From the NCBI GenBank assembly GCA_047620505.1, contig JBLHKS010000251.1, forward strand, positions 1-9,495: 9,495 nt of DNA, read 5' to 3'. The position numbers and the translations under genes were made by a program. A model generated the notes under the pieces. The model did not search any database and was not told the origin of the DNA. It saw only the letters and a list, made by a program, of their open reading frames with translations. Source of the DNA: JBLHKS01 sp047620505 (GTDB taxonomy: Bacteria > Verrucomicrobiota > Verrucomicrobiia > Verrucomicrobiales > DEV007). Below are positions 1 through 5,652 of the stretch, one piece after another; position 1 is the stretch's first letter, and each line of letters starts with the position of its first letter.

Positions 1-972
1 TTTTTTGAGTTCGTAAACGTGCGCGGTCGCCTCTTTCAGCTCGTCGGCGAGTCGGGAAAACGCCTCCCAGCTCATCACGCAACCCGCCGTCGCCAGCGCG
101 TCAGCCCAGGCCGCAGACGGGTGCTCGACGGTGACGCTTCGCGATGCCTCGCCGAAACTGGATTCCGCCGGGTTGAAAATATGGTGAAACCCGCCGCTGG
201 CGTCGAACCGAAATCCATGGCCGCCTGAGGTCGCCAACGAGCGATCGCGGAGCGGCAAGATGTCCAGCAGCTGCTGATCATCTTCGGGATTGGCGATACC
301 GATCGTCCAAGGCTCGCCTTCGAGATTTGCGCCAACAGCGCGGTACTCGCCCAGGTTCACGAGCGCGTGTTCGACGCCGCGATCGATCAGCAACTCGGCG
401 ATGCGGTCGGTGACGAAGCCTTGAGCGATTCCGTTGAGCGTCAGTGCCATTTCGGGCCGCGCGAAGCTGATTTCCTTCGCGTCAAAGCGGACGTGTTCGA
501 ATCCAACGCGCTCATGGGCGGCGTCGATTTCGGCCTGCGGTGGGCCGACCGTGTCATCTGGATTTCGCAGAAAGTGATTCTGGTAAAGATCCCAAAGCGG
601 CTGGACCGTCGGATCAAACGCGCAGCTGGTCAGTCGATGAACCTTGGCGCTGATTTCGAGCGCTTTGAGCAACTCCGAAGGCGGATCCGAAAGCCGACCG
701 TCGCGGTTCAAGCGGCGCAACGTCGAATTTGAATCGTAAAGCGTAAAGATCGATTCCAGTCGAAGCGCCTCGGCCTGACAAGCGTCGAAAAGTTCAGCCG
801 GCGGCTTGTCTTCAGGCGCTCCGAGAAGAATCGTAGCCTGAGCACCGAAAACGATCCCCTGCCATTCCCAGATGATCGGTCCCGGTCGACGAAGAAACTT
901 CGCGCCGATCCAGGCCCCCGCGCCAAGCGCACCGAGAGTCAAAATGCGGCGTCGAGAGGCGAATCGGTTCAT
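1..972 (-). CDS. apbE: FAD:protein FMN transferase (ApbE family), partial at 3' end
   Basis: ApbE enzymes transfer FMN from FAD to a Thr/Ser of exported or membrane redox proteins, such as Nqr/Rnf subunits. The frame is open from ATG at 972 to the window edge, giving 324 residues; the family is usually about 330-350, so only the extreme C-terminus is missing. The N-terminus (RRR at 7-9, then hydrophobic 10-25) looks like a Tat signal or membrane anchor, which suits a periplasmic enzyme. Family landmarks in order are YDSNSTLRRLN (79-89), FDPTV (119-123), LTLNGIAQGF (177-186, the usual GGIAKG motif), ATSGG (247-251), HHIFNP (263-268) and ADALAT (290-295), whose Asp291 and Thr295 match the Mg-binding D-x-x-x-T. 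The usual NxGG is NLGE here (206-209). The neighbours show no obvious flavoprotein substrate. Family call is confident; substrate unknown. Confidence 0.9.
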   Translation of the reverse strand, partial: MNRFASRRRILTLGALGAGAWIGAKFLRRPGPIIWEWQGIVFGAQATILLGAPEDKPPAELFDACQAEALRLESIFTLYDSNSTLRRLNRDGRLSDPPSELLKALEISAKVHRLTSCAFDPTVQPLWDLYQNHFLRNPDDTVGPPQAEIDAAHERVGFEHVRFDAKEISFARPEMALTLNGIAQGFVTDRIAELLIDRGVEHALVNLGEYRAVGANLEGEPWTIGIANPEDDQQLLDILPLRDRSLATSGGHGFRFDASGGFHHIFNPAESSFGEASRSVTVEHPSAAWADALATAGCVMSWEAFSRLADELKEATAHVYELKK

Positions 973-1028
973 CCTGAAATCCGGGGTTCAATCCGTAGCA
1001 TCTGTGTTTCCATCTTTTCTCTTCAGTT

Positions 1029-1057
1029 TTGACGTAAAAAGCGCCAGAAAGTTTATT
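1029..1057 (+). promoter_or_regulatory. Candidate sigma70-type promoter for the small membrane ORF
   Basis: TTGACG (1029-1034, five of six consensus -35 bases) is separated by 17 bp from TTTATT (1052-1057, four of six -10 bases). It lies about 50 bp upstream of the ATG at 1108, inside the divergent gap between apbE and that ORF. Only the motif match and its position support it, and promoter consensus in this group is poorly known. Confidence 0.3.
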
Positions 1058-1107
1058 ACCGTTGTGTTGAACGATTCCGGAAGTCGAGCATTAGAGTAAA
1101 TTCGTAA

Positions 1108-1311
1108 ATGAACAGAAAAACAATTAGATTGTGTTGTATCGGATCGGGACTCCTGATGTTTTGGATGGCTTGGCGGGTTATCAATGGAGGTCCTGCGAAT
1201 TATCCGGGTGACGGTGGTCCGAATTTTTTTCCCATGATTCAGGTATTCACACTCGTGGGTTTAGGGAGTATTGTTCTTTTTGTTGGATGTATTTGCATGC
1301 GGAAAAGATAA
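1108..1311 (+). CDS. Small two-helix membrane protein, function unknown
   Basis: I do not recognise the family. The 67-residue product has two hydrophobic segments, about residues 8-25 and 44-63, joined by a Gly/Pro/Asn-rich loop (27-41). Basic residues sit at both ends (NRK near the start, MRKR at the end), so the positive-inside rule places both termini in the cytoplasm. No catalytic motif is visible. The reading frame is clearly richer in A/T than the surrounding genes, which may mean a different origin or relaxed constraint. A promoter-like sequence lies about 50 bp upstream, but there is no good Shine-Dalgarno sequence before the ATG. A further hydrophobic segment follows in the same frame after two stops (1330-1455). 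It could be a real small protein, a truncated remnant or a chance ORF. Confidence 0.45.
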   Translation: MNRKTIRLCCIGSGLLMFWMAWRVINGGPANYPGDGGPNFFPMIQVFTLVGLGSIVLFVGCICMRKR

Positions 1312-1329
1312 CTAACTAACTTGCGCTAG

Positions 1330-1455
1330 CGGCCGGGACGAAGGCCGACAAAACATCGAATTTTGCTCATCGCCGGAGCGGTCTTTGGACTCGCGGGACT
1401 AGCTGTGGAGTTACACTTTTTCTTTGAGGCGTTTGAATCTCGTGCAAAAGGGTGA
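1330..1455 (+). pseudogene. Possible membrane-protein remnant, no standard start codon
   Basis: Between a TAG at 1327 and a TGA at 1453 the frame encodes 41 residues resembling the end of a membrane protein: a basic stretch (RPGRRPTKHR), a hydrophobic helix (ILLIAGAVFGLAGLAVEL), then FFFEAFESRAKG. There is no ATG or GTG; the first possible start is TTG at 1363, already inside the helix. The frame is the same as that of the 67-residue ORF ending at 1311, separated from it by TAA and TAG. This could be the decayed end of a longer membrane protein, an unrelated fragment, or chance. Confidence 0.2.
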
Positions 1456-1516
1456 GCACCGAATCAAGCTTCCACTTCCTCTCCTGTCCCCCCCAATAGA
1501 AGTGTTTTCACGATCC

Positions 1517-1591
1517 GTGGGATGGCTTGCCAAGCCGTCCGTTCTTGATGAGCGGCGGGTCGACCGCAGACGGGTTGGCAACCCATCCTAC
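1517..1591. repeat. REP/MITE-like element: inverted pair of self-complementary 23-bp arms
   Basis: The left arm (1517-1539, core GGATGGCTTGCCAAGCC) and right arm (1569-1591, core GGGTTGGCAACCCATCC) are inverted copies of each other, differing at 3 of 23 positions. Each arm is also close to a palindrome, so each can fold as its own hairpin or the two can pair into one long stem. The 29-bp centre holds GGTCGACC and a GCGG/CCGC pair. The design resembles REP/BIME elements mobilised by RAYT transposases, or a tiny MITE. It lies about 55 bp beyond the HAD stop codon, a typical place for such elements. No transposase is in the window and no second copy is seen. Confidence 0.6.
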
Positions 1592-1606
1592 TTGGCGATC
1601 ATTGTC

Positions 1607-1632
1607 GCGACCCCTTATGATTGAGGAGTCGC
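1607..1632 (-). other. Stem-loop just downstream of the HAD gene
   Basis: GCGACCCCT (1607-1615) pairs with AGGAGTCGC (1624-1632) with one C-A mismatch and a possible additional T-G pair, leaving a 6-8 base loop. It begins 14 bases past the HAD stop at 1646, where a transcription terminator of the thrS-infC-HAD unit would be expected. No T-run follows in the minus-strand direction, so it is not a classic intrinsic terminator. It may instead protect the mRNA 3' end. Confidence 0.4.
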
Positions 1633-1645
1633 CCCTCAACTCAAT

Positions 1646-2344
1646 TCAAATCACGCGAATCAGCTCGGCTGTCGCGCTGACATCTTCGAAATTCGCGAGC
1701 ACAGCATCCGGCTCGCAGCTTTTGAGTTCGAACAGGCTGAAGCCCCCGGTCGCAACCGCGATCACTTTCATTCCGGCGGCGCGGGCACAGGCGATGTCTC
1801 GCGGGGTGTCGCCGATCACAACGGAATGGGAGGGCTCGATCGAGGCCCCAACGTGACGGCGGGCGCGGTCGAGGGCGATGGGGCCCAGCTCGTCTCGGTG
1901 CTCGGCGTCATCGCCAAACGCGCCAAACGCAAAGTGCGAATCGACGCCGAAGTGACCGAGCTTGATCCGTGCGCCGGTCTCGATATTTCCAGTGAGCAGG
2001 CCGAGATGCGCGTTGTTTTCGGCCTCGAGTTTTCCCAGCAGCTGCTGGATGCCTGGAAGCAGTCGAGCGCAGTCACCGTTTTCGATAAACGCGGTTCGAA
2101 GCGCCGTGGCGTAGGAATCGAAGAATTGCTGGCGATGCTCCGGAGTGTCTTGAATTCCGAAGGCGGCGAACAGCTCGCGAGCGACTGAGGCGTCGGTCGC
2201 TCCAGCGAGATCCAGGTCAGGCATCGCGTCCGCCCGCGATTGCAGGTCGAACGCGTTCACGATCCCGTCTCGCAGGGCACCAAGGCCGGTGCCGCCGCTG
2301 TCGAGGATCGTGCCGTCGATATCAAAGAGAAGCAGGCGCTTCAC
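1646..2344 (-). CDS. HAD-superfamily phosphatase, phosphoglycolate-phosphatase-like
   Basis: This 232-residue cytoplasmic hydrolase carries the HAD motifs in order: DIDGT at 8-12 (nucleophile Asp8, general acid Asp10), LLTGN at 116-120 (Thr118), Lys128, and IGDTPRD at 177-183 (Mg-binding Asp179 and Asp183). An alpha-helical cap would occupy roughly residues 15-90, as in Gph/PGM-type subfamily I enzymes. The substrate is not predictable; 2-phosphoglycolate or a sugar phosphate is only the family default. The start is GTG at 2344, overlapping the infC TGA as GTGA, with purine-rich GGAAGAAG just upstream inside infC. Translation is therefore probably coupled to infC, and the two share an mRNA. 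The end lies near a stem-loop and a palindromic repeat. Family call is strong, specific reaction open. Confidence 0.85.
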   Translation of the reverse strand: MKRLLLFDIDGTILDSGGTGLGALRDGIVNAFDLQSRADAMPDLDLAGATDASVARELFAAFGIQDTPEHRQQFFDSYATALRTAFIENGDCARLLPGIQQLLGKLEAENNAHLGLLTGNIETGARIKLGHFGVDSHFAFGAFGDDAEHRDELGPIALDRARRHVGASIEPSHSVVIGDTPRDIACARAAGMKVIAVATGGFSLFELKSCEPDAVLANFEDVSATAELIRVI

Positions 2345-3066
2345 TCTTCTTCCGCTTCTTCGCCGTCGTCATCGCCGTTAACGCCATCTTCGCCGACGCC
2401 GTCGTCGTCTTTATGGCTGAAATCGTGATCGTCGTCCTCATCGTCGATGTGCGAGTCATCCTGTTCGAGATCGATCTCGTCAGGAAGGTCTTCGACGTTG
2501 AATTTCGGCGTTTGGTGCTCGGGAGGCAGGGGCGACATCATCATCACGATCTGTCGACCGCTGAGTTTCGGGTCAATGTCGACCTTGGCCATTCCGGCGA
2601 GGTCCGCAACCACCCGGTTCATCACGACGAAGCCGAGATCTTTGTGGGCGTTCTCACGACCACGAAATTGAAGCTGCATCCGCAATTTGTCGCCGTGAGA
2701 GAGAAAGTTCTCCGCACGCGTCATCTTGATGTTGTAGTCGTGCGTGCCGATGCCGACGCGGAATTTGATTTCCTTCGTCTTGACCCGGTGCTTCGGACTT
2801 TCCTTCGCCTGCTTCTTCTGATCGTACTTGAACTTTCCGAAGTCGCAGATTCGGCAGACCGGAGGGTCGGCGTTGGGAGCGACTTCGACCAGATCGAGAC
2901 CGAGAGATTTGGCTTTATCGAGCGCCTGCCGAGTGGTAAGAACCAGAGAGTATTCTTTCTCGGTGTTTGGATCTTTGTAGATGGCCCGAATTTTGGAGGC
3001 GCGGATTCGATCGTTCACTCGGATCCGTGGCGGGCGAGGTACGAAGCGTTTACGTTTCTTAGCGAT
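2341..3066 (-). CDS. infC: Translation initiation factor IF-3 with acidic C-terminal tail
   Basis: IF3 binds the 30S subunit, prevents premature 50S joining and checks start-codon pairing. The N-domain (VNDRIRASKIRAI, then LDLVEVAPNADPPVCRICDFGKFKY), basic linker (KHRVKTKEIKFR) and C-domain (IGTHDYNIK to MMSPLPPEH) are all present. I extend the gene from the obvious GTG at 3018 to ATC at 3066. The 16 added in-frame codons encode IAKKRKRFVPRPPRIR, the basic stretch expected before VNDRIR. A TAA at 3081 in the same frame leaves no ATG, GTG or TTG start before it. infC of many bacteria uses AUU or AUC for autoregulation. The protein is then 241 residues against about 180 usually; the excess is a tail of about 50 residues dominated by Asp and Glu. 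There is no Shine-Dalgarno sequence before ATC. The HAD gene overlaps the stop. Confidence 0.93.
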   Translation of the reverse strand: MAKKRKRFVPRPPRIRVNDRIRASKIRAIYKDPNTEKEYSLVLTTRQALDKAKSLGLDLVEVAPNADPPVCRICDFGKFKYDQKKQAKESPKHRVKTKEIKFRVGIGTHDYNIKMTRAENFLSHGDKLRMQLQFRGRENAHKDLGFVVMNRVVADLAGMAKVDIDPKLSGRQIVMMMSPLPPEHQTPKFNVEDLPDEIDLEQDDSHIDDEDDDHDFSHKDDDGVGEDGVNGDDDGEEAEEE

Positions 3067-3223
3067 AACAGGATAGGGTTAGGTTGAAGAAGCGCGCCCG
3101 ATTTGCAGGCGCGAAAAGACGGTAAAGTGCGAAAACCGGCAGGGAAAGAATCCCGGCCGCAGCCTGTGATGAGTCCAACGAACCGTGTGGAGACACGCTC
3201 ATAGGCATGTTCTCGCAAGGCAT
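3059..3223 (-). CDS. Possible leader ORF between thrS and infC
   Basis: A 54-codon frame starts at ATG 3223, seven bases after the thrS TAA, with further in-frame ATGs at 3208 and 3202. It ends with TAA at 3061-3059, overlapping the proposed infC ATC start (3066-3064) by eight bases. The product would have a hydrophobic middle (GILSLPVFALYRLFAPA) and resembles no protein I know. Ribosomes finishing this frame would stop almost on the infC start, which itself lacks a ribosome-binding site, so coupled re-initiation is conceivable. Weak points are the lack of a strong ribosome-binding site for the leader and that such a short frame can be open by chance. Confidence 0.25.
   Translation of the reverse strand: MPCENMPMSVSPHGSLDSSQAAAGILSLPVFALYRLFAPANRARFFNLTLSCYR
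3093..3113 (-). other. Stem-loop in the infC leader
   Basis: CGCGCC (3093-3098) and GGCGCG (3108-3113) form a perfect six-pair GC stem with a nine-base loop, 26 bases upstream of the proposed ATC start of infC. It could stabilise the mRNA end after thrS, attenuate transcription or control access to the infC start. No T-run follows, so it is not a standard terminator. A short GC stem can also arise by chance. Confidence 0.3.
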
Positions 3224-3229
3224 CGACGC

Positions 3230-5119
3230 TTAAAGCGAGCGCTCGCGGATCTCGGTGGAAATTTGGTCAACAAACTCATCAACAGCTTTGGAGCCTTCAT
3301 CGCCGCGGTTGCGGTGTCGGATGGAAACCTCTCCGGTCTCCTGTTCCTTGGCTCCTACCACCAACATATACGGAACTTTGTCGATCTGGGCAAGACGAAT
3401 TTTCGCCCCGACTTTTTCCGAGGTTGAGTCGGTTTTCACCCGCACAGCAGCTGCTCGCAATTTCGCCTCAATCTCGGCTGCGTAGTCGACGAATTTTTCG
3501 CTGATCGGCAGGATCCGAACCTGCTCTGGGGAGAGCCAGGTCGGGAAGTGACCGGCGAAATGCTCGATCAACACGCCGACGAAGCGCTCCATCGAACCGA
3601 ACGGCGCGCGGTGAATCATGACGGGGCGATGTTTCTCGTTATCCGCGCCGGTGTAGCTGAGTTCGAAGCGTTCCGGCAGGTTGTAGTCGACCTGAACGGT
3701 TCCCAGCTGCCATTCGCGTCCGATCACGTCTTTGACGACGAAATCGATTTTTGGCCCGTAGAAAGCGGCCTCGCCGGGTTCCTCGGAAAACGGTTTCCCG
3801 AGCGTTTTTGCGGCTTTCCGAAGCGATTCCTCGGCCTTGTCCCAGTTCGCGGGGTCGCCAACGTACTTGGTCGAATCCGGACCGCGCAGACCGATCCGCA
3901 CTCGGTAATCTTCCATCTTCAGCGTGCCGAAAATCTTTTTCACCAGCTCGAGACAACCCAGAATCTCGTCGTCGATCTGATCCGGCGTGCAGAAAAGGTG
4001 GGCGTCGTCCTGCGTGAAGCAGCGAACCCGCGTCATCCCGCCGAGCTCGCCGCTCTGCTCCCATCGATAGACGGTGCCGAATTCTGCGAGGCGGACCGGA
4101 AGATCGCGATAAGAATGGTGCGACGCTTCGTAAATCCGGATGTGGTGCGGACAATTCATCGGCTTGAGCAAAAAGCCGTCGGCGTCGCCCGTGTTGAGCG
4201 CGTTCTGCAGATCTCCGCAGGCACAGCCCTCATCCGCGAGCTTTTGCAGCGCATCGCGCTCGATCACCGGGACGAACTGCGAGTCTTCGTAGTAAGGAAA
4301 GTGGCCGGAAGTCCGGTAAAGATCGAGTTTGCCGATGTGCGGCGTGAAGACCTGAGAATAGCCTTGCTTGACGAGTTCTTCCGAAATGAAATCCTGCAGC
4401 TGCTGGCGGACGATCGCTCCGTTCGGCAGCCAGAGAACCAAGCCCTGGCCGACTTTTTCGTCGATCTTGAAGAGCTGCATGTCCTTCCCGATCCGCCTGT
4501 GATCGCGCTTCTTCGCTTCTTCAACTCGCTCGAGATGCTCGGTCAGGAGCGTCTTGTTTTTGAACGCCGTTCCATAAAGGCGCTGAAGCTGTGGGTTGCT
4601 CGCGTCGCCTTTATAAAAGGCCGAAGCGACGCTCAACAGCTTGAACGCTTTGCAATTTCCAGTGCGGCCGACGTGCGGGCCGGCGCAGAGATCCCAAAAA
4701 TCGCCGTTTTTGAAGATCGAAATTTCCTCGCCTTCCGGAATCGCGTTGAGCAGATCGATTTTGAAAACGCTCTCCGTGTCGCGTTCCGTCAAACCACCGA
4801 GCCGACCGGATTTGGCCAGCGCCAACGCGTCTTCACGACTCATCAGCTCCTTTTCGAAGGTCTGATTCGCTTTGACGATCTTTTTCATCTCCGCCTCGAT
4901 CTTCTCGAAATCGTCTGGAGTGATTCGATGCTTCAGATCAACATCGTAGTAAAAACCGTAGACCTCGTGATCGACCGGCGGCCCGTAAGCGAACTGCGCT
5001 TCCGGCCAGATCTTTAAAATCGCGGTCGCCATCACGTGAGCCGTGGAGTGGCGGAGTCGCTCCAGATCTGACATCTGGTTGCGTTCGTCGAGCGTCTTGC
5101 GGTTGGATTCGTCGGCCAT
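3230..5119 (-). CDS. thrS: Threonine--tRNA ligase lacking the N-terminal TGS domain
   Basis: This cytoplasmic class II synthetase charges tRNA-Thr and removes mischarged serine. The 629 residues begin almost directly with the editing domain: HxxxH at His24/His28 and CAGPH at Cys145/His149 match the E. coli editing site, whose first His is residue 73. The catalytic core holds KPMNCP (Zn ligand Cys323), motif 2 with FTQDDAHLF (Zn ligand His374) and motif 3 with MIHRAPFGSMER (Zn ligand His503). The anticodon-binding domain spans about 531-629. The usual TGS domain of about 60 residues is absent, and an in-frame TAG 12 bases upstream of the ATG rules out an extension. A segment of about 25 extra residues (roughly 284-315, with CAC) sits before the KPMNCP motif. 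ATG at residue 16 is an alternative start. Transcription probably continues into infC after a 163-bp gap. Confidence 0.97.
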   Translation of the reverse strand: MADESNRKTLDERNQMSDLERLRHSTAHVMATAILKIWPEAQFAYGPPVDHEVYGFYYDVDLKHRITPDDFEKIEAEMKKIVKANQTFEKELMSREDALALAKSGRLGGLTERDTESVFKIDLLNAIPEGEEISIFKNGDFWDLCAGPHVGRTGNCKAFKLLSVASAFYKGDASNPQLQRLYGTAFKNKTLLTEHLERVEEAKKRDHRRIGKDMQLFKIDEKVGQGLVLWLPNGAIVRQQLQDFISEELVKQGYSQVFTPHIGKLDLYRTSGHFPYYEDSQFVPVIERDALQKLADEGCACGDLQNALNTGDADGFLLKPMNCPHHIRIYEASHHSYRDLPVRLAEFGTVYRWEQSGELGGMTRVRCFTQDDAHLFCTPDQIDDEILGCLELVKKIFGTLKMEDYRVRIGLRGPDSTKYVGDPANWDKAEESLRKAAKTLGKPFSEEPGEAAFYGPKIDFVVKDVIGREWQLGTVQVDYNLPERFELSYTGADNEKHRPVMIHRAPFGSMERFVGVLIEHFAGHFPTWLSPEQVRILPISEKFVDYAAEIEAKLRAAAVRVKTDSTSEKVGAKIRLAQIDKVPYMLVVGAKEQETGEVSIRHRNRGDEGSKAVDEFVDQISTEIRERSL

Positions 5120-5277
5120 CGATTTTGTCTATTTTTGAAAGGCGGCAAGGATGGACGCAAAATCGGAATTTTCCAGCCTTCTTCGGTCGGTAAAAAATCG
5201 GATTCGCTACCTGCCGACGAATTTCGCGCATCGCCCACGTTGAATGAGCGTGAATCTGTGATTTGTTGGAACGCTTT

Positions 5278-5625
5278 ATGCTCACGATTACAGAAAATGC
5301 GATCACTCAACTCCAGCAGCTGCTGGACGCCAAAGGCGCGTCGCCTGAGGAACAGGGATTACGGTTTTGGATCGAGAAGGGCGGATGCGCCGGGAGCCAG
5401 TACATGATGACGGTTGCCAGCGCGGAACCAGGCGACGAGGTCGTCGAGGCAGGCGGGCTGCGCTTCATCATCGGCGCTGAAAGCATCGAGCAGATGCGTG
5501 GATCGCGGATCGATTACGAAGATTCTCTCAACGATGCCGGTTTCAAAATCGACAACCCGAACGCCGCCCGGAGTTGCGGTTGCGGGACTTCTTTCGAGCC
5601 AGCAGCTGCCGGTGCCGCCGGCTAG
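5278..5625 (+). CDS. A-type iron-sulfur carrier protein (IscA/HesB family)
   Basis: A-type carriers hold a [2Fe-2S] or [4Fe-4S] cluster between subunits and pass it to target proteins. The 115-residue product has the three invariant cysteines: Cys37 in EKGGCAGSQY, and Cys100 and Cys102 in SCGCGTSF near the C-terminus. The length is typical (105-120), with a small Ala/Gly/Pro tail. I chose ATG at 5278, giving MLTITENA, which fits family N-termini; GGAACG lies a few bases upstream. A TTG at 5263 would add only five residues. It is divergent from thrS across about 158 bp and is followed after 27 bp by a membrane-protein gene, so the two may be co-transcribed. No isc, suf or nif partner is nearby, so IscA, ErpA and SufA cannot be told apart. 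Confidence 0.93.
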   Translation: MLTITENAITQLQQLLDAKGASPEEQGLRFWIEKGGCAGSQYMMTVASAEPGDEVVEAGGLRFIIGAESIEQMRGSRIDYEDSLNDAGFKIDNPNAARSCGCGTSFEPAAAGAAG

Positions 5626-5652
5626 CGGATTCAAACCAGATCAACTCTCCCC

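Larger units (their letters stand above)
1312..1645. other. Gene-poor interval between the small membrane ORF and the HAD gene
   Basis: No convincing intact gene lies here. The interval holds a 41-codon membrane-protein-like stretch without a standard start (1330-1455), an unassigned pyrimidine-rich stretch containing a C-run around 1480-1497, a 75-bp palindromic repeat (1517-1591) and a stem-loop (1607-1632) just beyond the HAD stop codon. The open frame that crosses the repeat reads mostly palindrome sequence and does not look like a protein. Confidence 0.6.

Noticed and set aside
1424..1624. A 66-codon plus-strand frame crossing the palindromic element
   Set aside because: Most of its residues come from translating the inverted arms, and the remainder resembles no protein; it is explained by the repeat.
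2413..3087. A 224-codon plus-strand frame antisense to infC
   Set aside because: Its hydrophobic and His-rich runs are the complement of the acidic IF3 tail and basic linker; IF3 on the minus strand is unmistakable.
3015..3218. A 67-codon minus-strand frame covering the thrS-infC gap and the start of infC
   Set aside because: It lies in a different frame from infC and reads through the conserved IF3 N-terminal codons as nonsense; no protein features are seen.
3548..5017. Long 489-codon plus-strand frame antisense to thrS
   Set aside because: It is a shadow of the thrS frame in GC-rich DNA; thrS on the opposite strand has every expected motif.
5263..5277. TTG at 5263 as the start of the Fe-S carrier gene
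   Set aside because: It adds only MLERF before a family-typical ATG start that has GGAACG upstream.
5120..5277. T-box or other known riboswitch upstream of thrS
   Set aside because: I could not find a T-box-like sequence, specifier loop or terminator/antiterminator pair in the minus-strand leader.
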